Assembly (NCBI GenBank): GCA_040226215.1
Contig: JAVKFF010000032.1
Span: 1 to 22,429, forward strand
Direction: 5' to 3'
DNA: 22,429 nt
Source: JAVKFF01 sp040226215
Lineage (GTDB): Bacteria; Pseudomonadota; Alphaproteobacteria; DSM-16000; Inquilinaceae
Below are positions 14,332-22,429 of the stretch, one piece after another. A model generated the notes under the pieces. It saw only the letters and a list, made by a program, of their open reading frames with translations, did no database searches and had not been told where the DNA came from. Position 1 is the first letter of the stretch. The number at the start of each line of letters is the position of its first letter. The position numbers and the translations under genes were made by a program.

Positions 14332-15174
14332 CCCCGCCGCGGCATTGGCGAGGCGCACGAAGCCGGCGATGTCGACGTCCTCGGCCCGCATCGTCGGGTC
14401 GAGGCCGGCGCGCCGGGCGAGATCCTCGCCACCCAGCGGCCTGAGGCTGGCGCGCAGCATCTTGCGCCGCTGGCCGAAGGCGACCTGGGTGACGCGCTCC
14501 AGATCGGCCATGGCGGCCGTCTCGCGGTCGGCGCGCGGGGTCAGCTGCACCACGGTCGACTCCACCTTGGGCGGCGGCGTGAAGGCGCGCGGCGGCAAGG
14601 TCATCAGCGGGCGCACCCTGGCCGCCCATTGGACGATCACGGATAGCCGGCCGTAGGTCCGGCTGCCCGGCGGTGCCAGCAGCCGGTCGGCGACTTCCTT
14701 CTGGAACATGGCGGTGATGGAGGCGAAGTCCTCGATCCGAGCCAGCCAGCCGATCAGCAGCGGCGTGGCGATGTTGTAGGGCAGATTGGCGACGATCCGG
14801 CGCGGCGCCTGGCCCAGCGCGTGCGCCGGCACGGCGAGCGCGTCGTCCTCAAGGATCTCCAGCCGGCCGTTGGAAGCGGCCACCAGGGGCGCCAGCGCCG
14901 CGACGAAGCGGCGGTCGCGCTCGATGGCGACGACGTGGCGGGCGCCTTCCAGCAGCAGGGCCCGGGTCAGACCGCCCGGCCCCGGCCCGACCTCGATCAC
15001 CGTGCCGGTGTCGAGCGGGCCGGCGGCGCGGGCGATGCGCCGGGTCAGGTTGAGGTCGAGCAGGAAGTTCTGGCCCAGCGACCGGCGCGCGCTCAAACCG
15101 AGCGCCGCGATGACGGCGCGCAGCGGCGGCAGGCCGGCGACCGGATCGTCGTCGTCTCGGCTGGCGTCGGCCAC
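14326..15174 (-). CDS. rsmA: 16S rRNA (adenine1518-N6/adenine1519-N6)-dimethyltransferase
   Basis: 282 residues. It begins after a short polar lead with LSARRSLGQNFLLD (about 27-40), then the SAM loop VIEVGPGPGGLT (59-70), acidic AIERD (84-88) and the target-base motif NLPYNI (130-135); PPRAFTPPPKVEST is also conserved. It dimethylates two adjacent adenines in helix 45 of 16S rRNA late in 30S assembly. The start is GTG; no ATG is available before the SAM motif. It follows surA by 34 bp. The usual pdxA between surA and rsmA is absent. Confidence 0.97.
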   Translation of the reverse strand: MADASRDDDDPVAGLPPLRAVIAALGLSARRSLGQNFLLDLNLTRRIARAAGPLDTGTVIEVGPGPGGLTRALLLEGARHVVAIERDRRFVAALAPLVAASNGRLEILEDDALAVPAHALGQAPRRIVANLPYNIATPLLIGWLARIEDFASITAMFQKEVADRLLAPPGSRTYGRLSVIVQWAARVRPLMTLPPRAFTPPPKVESTVVQLTPRADRETAAMADLERVTQVAFGQRRKMLRASLRPLGGEDLARRAGLDPTMRAEDVDIAGFVRLANAAAGS

Positions 15175-15208
15175 CGCGGACCGTCAGGTGCCGCTCACGC
15201 CGGCGGTC

Positions 15209-16465
15209 TCAGACGCGGATGTCGATGAAGGCGGCGGAGCGCAGGTCGCGCAGCAGGCGGCGCTGCAGGAGATCGATGCGCTCGTTGGCGATCTGCTCCT
15301 CGATCGCGCCGCGGGCGCCGTCGTCGCCGGCATCGTCGCGCGAGCAGACCATGAAGATGGCGATGCCGTCGGGCAGCACCTGGGGATCCGACGGGACGTT
15401 GTCCGGCAGGCCGGCGACCAGGCTGCGCAGGTCCTGCGGCAGGTCGGCGAGACGGCCACTGCCGGCGTCCACCAGATCCTGCGTGCCGAAGGCGGCGGCG
15501 GCGTTGCGCAGGCCCTGGCAGCTGTTGACGCCGGAGGCGGCCTCGCGGGCGCGCTGCAACTCCCGCTCGACGACCACCTGGGTCGGCTCCTCGGCGAACG
15601 GAATGACAAGGCGGGCGAGGCTGAGCGACTGGTCGGAACCGCCCGGCGCCGACGCCGTGCGCGTGTCCCTGAGCGCCAGGATGTGGTAGCCCGAGCCGGT
15701 GCGGATCGGGTTGGAGATCTGGCCCGGCTGCATGACCTGGAGGGCGGCGCCGATCTCCGCCTCCAGCTGTCCGGCGGCCACCCAGCCGATGCTGCCGCCC
15801 TGGGCGGCGGAGGCACCCTGGCTGAACTGCGCCGCGACGGCCGGGAAGGGCGCGCCGGCGAGCAGCTGGTCGACCAGTTCCTGGGCCAGAGCGCGCACCT
15901 CGCCGTCGCGGCCCGGCTGGTCGACGAACAGGAAGATCTCGCTGACCAGGTATTCGCGCTGGCCGCTCATCGCCCGGGCCTGCGCCAGCCGGTCGTCGAT
16001 CTCGCCCGCACTGATCCGGATGGAGGGCACGATGCGGGTGCGGATCACCTCGCGCCAGGCGAGCTGGCCGTAGAGCTGCCGTTCCAGCGTGTCGACCTGC
16101 ACGCCGGCCTGCTGCAGGGCCTGCAGGAACTGGCCGATGCCCACATTGTTGCGTTCCGCGATGTCGGCGATCGCGCGCTCCACGGCGTCGCGCCCGACGG
16201 TGATGTCGAGGCGTTCGGCCTCCTGGAGCTGCAGGCTCTCGTCGATCAGGCCCTGCAGGACCTGCGGGCGCAGCCGCTCCAGGTTCTCCGCCGTCGGCCG
16301 CAGGCCGGAGGCCACCAGCGCCAGCCGGAGGCGCTGCTCGAGCTGCGCCTGGGTGATGACATCCTCGTTCACGACGACGGCGATCTGCGCCGTCAGCGCC
16401 GCCGCCGGCACAGCGCCGGCGACCAGGATCACGAGACAGCTAAGAGCGAGCAAAAAAGACCGCAT
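15209..16465 (-). CDS. surA: Periplasmic chaperone and peptidyl-prolyl isomerase SurA
   Basis: 418 residues from ATG 16465. A clear signal peptide (MRSFLLALSCLVILVAGAVP, cleavage near AAA/LT, residues 22-24) is followed by the SurA N-domain (IAVVVNEDVITQAQLEQRL) and one parvulin (PpiC) domain at about 170-269, with FSQGASAAQGGSIGWV and NPIRTGSGYHILALRD. Residues 270-418 look like a degenerate second parvulin and C-terminal chaperone segment. It helps outer-membrane proteins reach the BAM complex. GAGG six nt upstream favours 16465; the ATG at 16471 would add two residues. An inverted repeat lies just upstream. Between lptG and rsmA. Confidence 0.92.
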   Translation of the reverse strand: MRSFLLALSCLVILVAGAVPAAALTAQIAVVVNEDVITQAQLEQRLRLALVASGLRPTAENLERLRPQVLQGLIDESLQLQEAERLDITVGRDAVERAIADIAERNNVGIGQFLQALQQAGVQVDTLERQLYGQLAWREVIRTRIVPSIRISAGEIDDRLAQARAMSGQREYLVSEIFLFVDQPGRDGEVRALAQELVDQLLAGAPFPAVAAQFSQGASAAQGGSIGWVAAGQLEAEIGAALQVMQPGQISNPIRTGSGYHILALRDTRTASAPGGSDQSLSLARLVIPFAEEPTQVVVERELQRAREAASGVNSCQGLRNAAAAFGTQDLVDAGSGRLADLPQDLRSLVAGLPDNVPSDPQVLPDGIAIFMVCSRDDAGDDGARGAIEEQIANERIDLLQRRLLRDLRSAAFIDIRV

Positions 16466-16498
16466 GGACATCCTCAATCTTCGGCGGACACCGTCTAT

Positions 16499-16514
16499 AC
16501 GGAGACGACTCCGT
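16499..16514. promoter_or_regulatory. Inverted repeat upstream of surA
   Basis: ACGGAG, ACGA, CTCCGT: exact 6-bp arms. On the minus strand it abuts TATAGA (16499-16494), a possible -10 box about 29 bp before the surA ATG. A good -35 is not visible at the right distance, so this could be an activator or repressor site. Tentative. Confidence 0.3.
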
Positions 16515-16615
16515 CTGGCTGACGGCAAATCAAACCCCGGAACGATGGCATGGCGATGGCGCGCACCATAGCGATGCGCGCGGGGGTGAGCCAGAAAATG
16601 TAGCAGAATGCGTGG

Positions 16616-17716
16616 CTATCCGTCCTCGAAGTGCAGCAAGAGGGCGGTGGCGACAAGCGCGCTGAACCCGGCCGGCGTCCAGGCCGCGAGGATGACCGGT
16701 ACCGTCTCGGCCATGCCGAGCGCGAAGATGACGTCGCTGAGCATGAACAGCAGGATGGCCGTGGCGGCGCCGGCCAGCATCATGGCGCTGCCGCCGCCCC
16801 GGCGCGTGTTCATGCGCAAGGAGAAGGTGGCAGCGAACAGGACCATCGCCGCCATCAGCAGCGGCTGCGCCAGCAGGCTGTGAAAGTGCAGGCGGTGCCG
16901 GGTGGCCGAGAATCCCGTCTCCTCCAGCAGTTCGATGAAGTCCGGCAGCGACCAGAAGGACATGGTGCTGGGCGGCGCGAAGCTGTCCTGGATGCTTTCG
17001 GCGGTGAGATCGGTCGGGACCGTGACCGCCTCGACCCGCCGGGGCTGCATGCCTCCCTCGGTCAGCCAGGCGTTGACCAGATGCCATTCACCGTCCCGCA
17101 GCAGCGCCTCGGTGGCGTCGATGCGGCTGACAAAGTCCCCGTTCTCGTCGAAGCGGAAGACGATAACGTCGGCCAGCTCGACCTCGTCGGACAGGGCCCG
17201 CGCGGCGAACAGGATGGAGGAGGAGCCGTCGGCACCCGCCTGGCGCAGCCAGAGACCGCCGCGCGAGACGTCGAGCACGCTTTCCTGGCCCCGGATGACG
17301 CGGGCTTCCAGCGCCTCGTAGCGCAGCTGGACGGCGGCGGTGATGGGATTGACCAAGGTGACCTTGAGGATGCCGATCACCGCGGCGATGAAGATGACCG
17401 GCCAGAGGAACTGCCAGACCGAGATGCCGGCGGCGCGCGCCACCACCAGTTCCTGGCTGCGCGTCAGCCGCCAGAAGGTGAACATGGCGGCGAACAGGAT
17501 GGCGAAATGGAACAGCAGCTCCATCGTCTCCGGCACCTTGAGCAGGCTGAGCTGGAGCGCGAGGCCGACCGTGCCATCGGGCTGGTTGGATACCCGGCGA
17601 ACCAGTTCGACGAACTCGATCAGCCAGATCAGCCCGGCCAAGACGACGAGCAGCGCGAAGAAGCCGACGAGGAACTGGCGGGCGATATAGCGCGAAAGGA
17701 TGGAGGTGATGCTCAT
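16616..17716 (-). CDS. lptG: LPS export ABC transporter permease LptG
   Basis: 366 residues from ATG 17716, normal for LptF/LptG. Three N-terminal membrane segments (first about 12-36, FLVGFFALLVVLAGLIWLIEF), a periplasmic beta-jellyroll (about 130-260) and three C-terminal segments. LVVARAAGISVWQFLWPV near residue 95 is the coupling helix that contacts the ATPase LptB. With LptF and LptB it extracts lipopolysaccharide from the inner membrane. The start sequence (SILSRYIARQFLVGF) and the position next to surA fit LptG better than LptF. No lptF precedes it; pepA is divergent 186 bp away. Confidence 0.88.
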   Translation of the reverse strand: MSITSILSRYIARQFLVGFFALLVVLAGLIWLIEFVELVRRVSNQPDGTVGLALQLSLLKVPETMELLFHFAILFAAMFTFWRLTRSQELVVARAAGISVWQFLWPVIFIAAVIGILKVTLVNPITAAVQLRYEALEARVIRGQESVLDVSRGGLWLRQAGADGSSSILFAARALSDEVELADVIVFRFDENGDFVSRIDATEALLRDGEWHLVNAWLTEGGMQPRRVEAVTVPTDLTAESIQDSFAPPSTMSFWSLPDFIELLEETGFSATRHRLHFHSLLAQPLLMAAMVLFAATFSLRMNTRRGGGSAMMLAGAATAILLFMLSDVIFALGMAETVPVILAAWTPAGFSALVATALLLHFEDG

Positions 17717-17803
17717 GGGCCCCGGCAGACGGTTCGCCGCCGGCCGCCACCGCGCATCCGAGACGAGGCGGTGGCCGGTTGCCAAGCGTTTTCATCATGC
17801 TGC

Positions 17804-17834
17804 TGTGGAACATTCAACGGAAATGTGGCAAAGC
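17804..17834. promoter_or_regulatory. Bipartite motif in the lptG/pepA divergent region, shared with dnaB upstream
   Basis: TGTGGAAC, 9 nt, AAATGTGG, CAAAGC. The same arrangement with the same 9-nt spacer occurs at 3628-3659 upstream of dnaB, where one extra G precedes CAAAGC. The two TGTGG elements are 20 bp apart at both loci, about two helical turns. Probable protein-binding site; the factor is unknown. Confidence 0.45.
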
Positions 17835-17902
17835 GGTTGCGAACAATGCCCGCGCCCCGCGAACTGGCCACCCCGCGAATTGGTCTCATCGAGGAACCAT
17901 CC

Positions 17903-19390
17903 ATGAAAATCACGTTCTCCGCTCCGAAGCCCGAGGCAGCCGGCGCCCTCGTCGTCGGGGTTCTGGAAAAGGGCAGGCTGACGCCGTCGGCGACGGCGCT
18001 CGACGAGGCCAGCGGCGGCGCGCTGGCGAAGGCGATAAAAGGCGCGCCGCGCTTCACCGGCAAGCTGGAGCAGATCCAGAACATGCCGGCGCCGACCAGC
18101 CTGAAGGCGGACACGGTCATCCTGGTGGGGTTGGGCAACGGCAAGGGGATCGATGCCCAGAAGGCGCAGCGACTGGGCGGCGTGATCGCGGCGAAGCTGC
18201 TGGCGCTTGGCGTGAAGGAGGCGACCGTCGACCTGAACGGCATGGAGAGCGACAGCGCCGAGTTCGCCGCCAACCTGGCGGCCGGCATGCGGCTGCGCAG
18301 CTACCGCTTCGACAAGTATCGCACCAAGCAGAAAGCCGAGGACAAGCCGGCGCTGAAGAAGTTGACCGTGGCCACGCCGGACCAGAAAGGTGCCAAGAAG
18401 CTTTTCGGCGACCTGGACCGGGTCGTCGACGGCGTCTTCCTGACCCGCGACCTGGTTTCCGAACCGCCGAACGTGCTCTTTCCCGACAGCTTCGCGGAAC
18501 GGGCGAGGGAGCTCGAGAAGCTCGGCGTCGAGATCGAGGTCCTGGACGCCAAGCAGATGAAGAAGCTGGGTATGGGCGCGCTGCTCGGCGTCGGCCAGGG
18601 CTCGCAGCACGAAAGCCGGCTCGTCGTCATGCAGTGGAAGGGCGGCAGGAAGGCCGACGCGCCCGTCGCCTTCGTCGGCAAGGGCGTCACCTTCGACACC
18701 GGCGGCATCTCGCTGAAGCCCGGCCAGGGCATGTGGGACATGAAGTGGGACATGGGCGGTGCGGGCGTCGTCACCGGTCTGATGGCCGCGCTCGCCGGGC
18801 GCAAGGCCAAGACCAACGCCGTCGGCGTGATCGGCCTGGTGGAGAACATGCCGGACGGCAACGCCCAGCGACCGGGCGACATCGTCACCTCGATGTCCGG
18901 CCAGACCATCGAGGTGTGGAACACCGACGCGGAAGGCCGGCTCGTGCTGGCCGACGCGCTCTGGTACACGGTCGATCGCTTCAAGCCCAAGGCGATGGTC
19001 GATCTCGCAACCCTCACCGGCGCCATCATCATTGCCCTTGGCGAGGTGACGGCGGGCATGTTCGCCAATGACGACGCGCTGTCCGAGCAGCTCTCCGCGG
19101 CCGGCAAGGCGGTGGGCGAGCCGGTCTGGCGCTTCCCGCTGGCCGACGAGTACGACCGCATGATCGACAGCGACGTCGCCGACATGAAGAACATCGCCGG
19201 CAGCCGCTCGGCGGGCTCGATCGTCGCCGCGCAGTTCCTGCAGCGCTTCGTGACGAACACCAAATGGGCGCATCTCGACATCGCCGGCGTCACCTGGAGC
19301 GCCAAGACCACGCCCCTGACGCCCAAGGGCGGCACCGGCTTCGGTGTGCGCCTGCTCGACCGCTGGGTGGCGGAGGTGCACGAGAAGTAG
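17903..19390 (+). CDS. pepA: Leucyl aminopeptidase (M17 family)
   Basis: 495 residues. The C-terminal catalytic domain has GKGVTFDTGG (259-268), KWDMGGAG and the M17 signature NTDAEGRLVLADAL (340-353). Metal and active-site residues K260, D265, K272, D283, D342, E344 and R346 keep a constant offset of ten from the E. coli enzyme, so it should be active. It removes N-terminal residues from peptides; E. coli PepA also binds DNA, not testable here. GAGG 8 nt before the ATG fixes the start. The open frame runs far upstream but only by chance. holC follows 25 bp later, the usual pepA-holC pair. Confidence 0.97.
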   Translation: MKITFSAPKPEAAGALVVGVLEKGRLTPSATALDEASGGALAKAIKGAPRFTGKLEQIQNMPAPTSLKADTVILVGLGNGKGIDAQKAQRLGGVIAAKLLALGVKEATVDLNGMESDSAEFAANLAAGMRLRSYRFDKYRTKQKAEDKPALKKLTVATPDQKGAKKLFGDLDRVVDGVFLTRDLVSEPPNVLFPDSFAERARELEKLGVEIEVLDAKQMKKLGMGALLGVGQGSQHESRLVVMQWKGGRKADAPVAFVGKGVTFDTGGISLKPGQGMWDMKWDMGGAGVVTGLMAALAGRKAKTNAVGVIGLVENMPDGNAQRPGDIVTSMSGQTIEVWNTDAEGRLVLADALWYTVDRFKPKAMVDLATLTGAIIIALGEVTAGMFANDDALSEQLSAAGKAVGEPVWRFPLADEYDRMIDSDVADMKNIAGSRSAGSIVAAQFLQRFVTNTKWAHLDIAGVTWSAKTTPLTPKGGTGFGVRLLDRWVAEVHEK

Positions 19391-19415
19391 GCGCAGCCGC
19401 CGCCGGTCGCGGCCG

Positions 19416-19898
19416 ATGACGGAGGTCCGCTTCTACCATCTGACCCGCACCGGGCTCGAACGGGCCCTGCCGGATTTGCTCGGCCGGACTCTGGAGCGCG
19501 GCTGGCGGGCGGTGGTGATGGCGGGCTCGGCGGAGCGCGTCGGCCAGCTCAACCAGCACCTGTGGACCTACGATCCCGGCAGCTTCCTGCCGCATGGCAC
19601 GGCCGAGGACGGCGCGCCGGAGACGCAGCCGATCTTCCTGACCGACCGCGACGAGCGGCCGAACGGCGCCGGCGTGCTGTTCCTGACCGACGGCGCCGAC
19701 AGCCGCCGCATCGGCGACTACGACCTGGTCTGCCTGCTGTTCGACGGGCGCGAGGAGGCCGCCGTGGCGACCGCGCGCGAGCGCTGGCAGCGCTACCGCG
19801 AAGCCGGTCATGCGCTCGCCTACTGGCAGCAGGGCGACGACGGCCGCTGGCGCGAGGCGCGGCGGGTGGAGGGTGCTTCGGCCGAGGCTGACGGCTGA
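19416..19898 (+). CDS. holC: DNA polymerase III subunit chi
   Basis: 160 residues. TEVRFYHLTRTGLERALPDLLGRTLERGWRAVV at the N-terminus, LNQHLWTYDPGSFLPHG (about 50-66) and PIFLTDRDERPNGAGVLFLTDG are the conserved blocks of HolC. Chi links the clamp loader to single-strand binding protein. The ATG at 19416 gives the standard MTEVRFYHL start. It follows pepA closely and ends exactly where the oppositely directed ABC-F gene ends: the two stops form TGATCA at 19896-19901. Confidence 0.93.
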   Translation: MTEVRFYHLTRTGLERALPDLLGRTLERGWRAVVMAGSAERVGQLNQHLWTYDPGSFLPHGTAEDGAPETQPIFLTDRDERPNGAGVLFLTDGADSRRIGDYDLVCLLFDGREEAAVATARERWQRYREAGHALAYWQQGDDGRWREARRVEGASAEADG

Positions 19899-21851
<1,953 letters not shown>

Positions 21852-21930
21852 GGGGGACCGCTCTTAGCCGAGGGCGGGGGCGGCCGGCAAGGACGCAACG
21901 CTCACCTGCGCCGACCGGGCACCGTGCCGG

Positions 21931-21959
21931 TTGCGGCCCCGATGCATCGCGGCTATAAG
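21931..21959 (+). promoter_or_regulatory. Putative sigma-70 promoter of ndk
   Basis: TTGCGG (21931-21936), 17-bp spacer, TATAAG (21954-21959). Transcription would begin near 21966, about 32 nt before the ndk ATG. The best promoter match in the window. Confidence 0.6.
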
Positions 21960-21997
21960 GCGCGCGCTTTTCCCCATCCCAATCAGGATGTCTGAAC

Positions 21998-22420
21998 ATG
22001 GCCGTCGAACGGACCCTTTCGATCATCAAGCCCGATGCGACCAAGCGCAACCTCACCGGCAAGATCAACGCCCGGTTCGAGGAGGCGGGGCTGCGCATCG
22101 TGGCGCAGAAGCGCCTGCATCTGACGCAGGCGCAGGCCGAGGCGTTCTACGCGGTGCATGCGGAGCGGGCCTTCTTCAACGACCTGTGCAGCTTCATGGT
22201 CTCCGGCCCCGTGGTGGTGCAGGTGCTGGAGGGCGAGAACGCCGTGTCGCGCAACCGCGAGATCATGGGCGCGACCAACCCGGCCAATGCCGACCCGGGC
22301 ACCATCCGCAAGGATTTCGCGGAGTCGATCGAGGCGAACTCCGTGCACGGCTCCGACAGCCAGGAGAACGCGACGAACGAGATCGCCTTCTTCTTCAGCC
22401 AGATCGAGATCGTCGGCTGA
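21998..22420 (+). CDS. ndk: Nucleoside diphosphate kinase
   Basis: 140 residues, standard length. It starts ERTLSIIKPDATKRN, and the phosphorylated histidine is H117 in ANSVHGSDS; SGPVVVQVLEGENAV and GATNPANADPGTIR are the nucleotide-binding segments. It equalises nucleoside triphosphate pools by passing a phosphate through the histidine. AGGA nine nt before the ATG supports the start. Probably a single-gene transcript from the promoter at 21931-21959. Confidence 0.98.
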   Translation: MAVERTLSIIKPDATKRNLTGKINARFEEAGLRIVAQKRLHLTQAQAEAFYAVHAERAFFNDLCSFMVSGPVVVQVLEGENAVSRNREIMGATNPANADPGTIRKDFAESIEANSVHGSDSQENATNEIAFFFSQIEIVG

Positions 22421-22429
22421 GACAAGAGC

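Noticed and set aside
14786..16522. Long open frame on the plus strand (578 codons) opposite rsmA and surA
   Set aside because: Antisense shadow; the opposite strand encodes complete catalytic motifs of RsmA and SurA.
16631..17902. A 424-residue N-terminal extension of PepA
   Set aside because: The frame is open by chance opposite lptG. PepA begins at 17903 with a good ribosome binding site and normal family length.

Overview
This window is a GC-rich (by eye about two-thirds G+C), gene-dense piece of a bacterial chromosome, almost entirely housekeeping. The gene order (rpsF-rpsR-rplI, dnaB, alr on one strand; fabD-fabG-acpP-fabF-mltG and yicC-gmk on the other; then rsmA, surA, lptG against pepA-holC, an ABC-F protein and ndk) is characteristic of Alphaproteobacteria. 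A Rhodospirillales-like member is my best guess from gene order and protein character, but no marker here fixes the order or genus.

Layout. Positions 1-5533 are read leftward: S6, S18 and L9 ribosomal proteins, replicative helicase DnaB, alanine racemase, and the start of a Mla-type lipid ABC transporter (permease, then a truncated ATPase at the window edge). A 300-bp divergent promoter region (5534-5837) separates this from the rightward fatty-acid synthesis cluster fabD-fabG-acpP-fabF, followed by the peptidoglycan terminase mltG. A small leftward accessory block (two DUF1801 proteins and a short-chain dehydrogenase, 10907-12665) sits between mltG and yicC-gmk. From 14326 the genes point both ways: rsmA, surA and lptG leftward; pepA and holC rightward; an ABC-F ATPase leftward; ndk rightward to the end.

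The genes serve translation (S6, S18, L9, RsmA, ABC-F), replication (DnaB, HolC), nucleotide supply (Gmk, Ndk), fatty-acid synthesis and the envelope (Alr, MltG, SurA, LptG, MlaE/F).

Non-coding structure is the most informative part. Two intergenic regions (3781-4048 and 10584-10871) carry eight copies of one palindromic repeat family, each region as two converging pairs. The dnaB upstream region has DnaA-box-like 9-mers and shares a bipartite motif with the lptG/pepA divergent region 14 kb away. The rpsF leader has three successive hairpins, one resembling the S6:S18 autoregulatory element. Ribosomal protein S6 ends in eight perfect Gly-Asp-Arg repeats. lptF and pdxA are missing from their usual places. 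I saw no phage, insertion sequence, CRISPR, tRNA or rRNA, and no convincing new multi-gene system.
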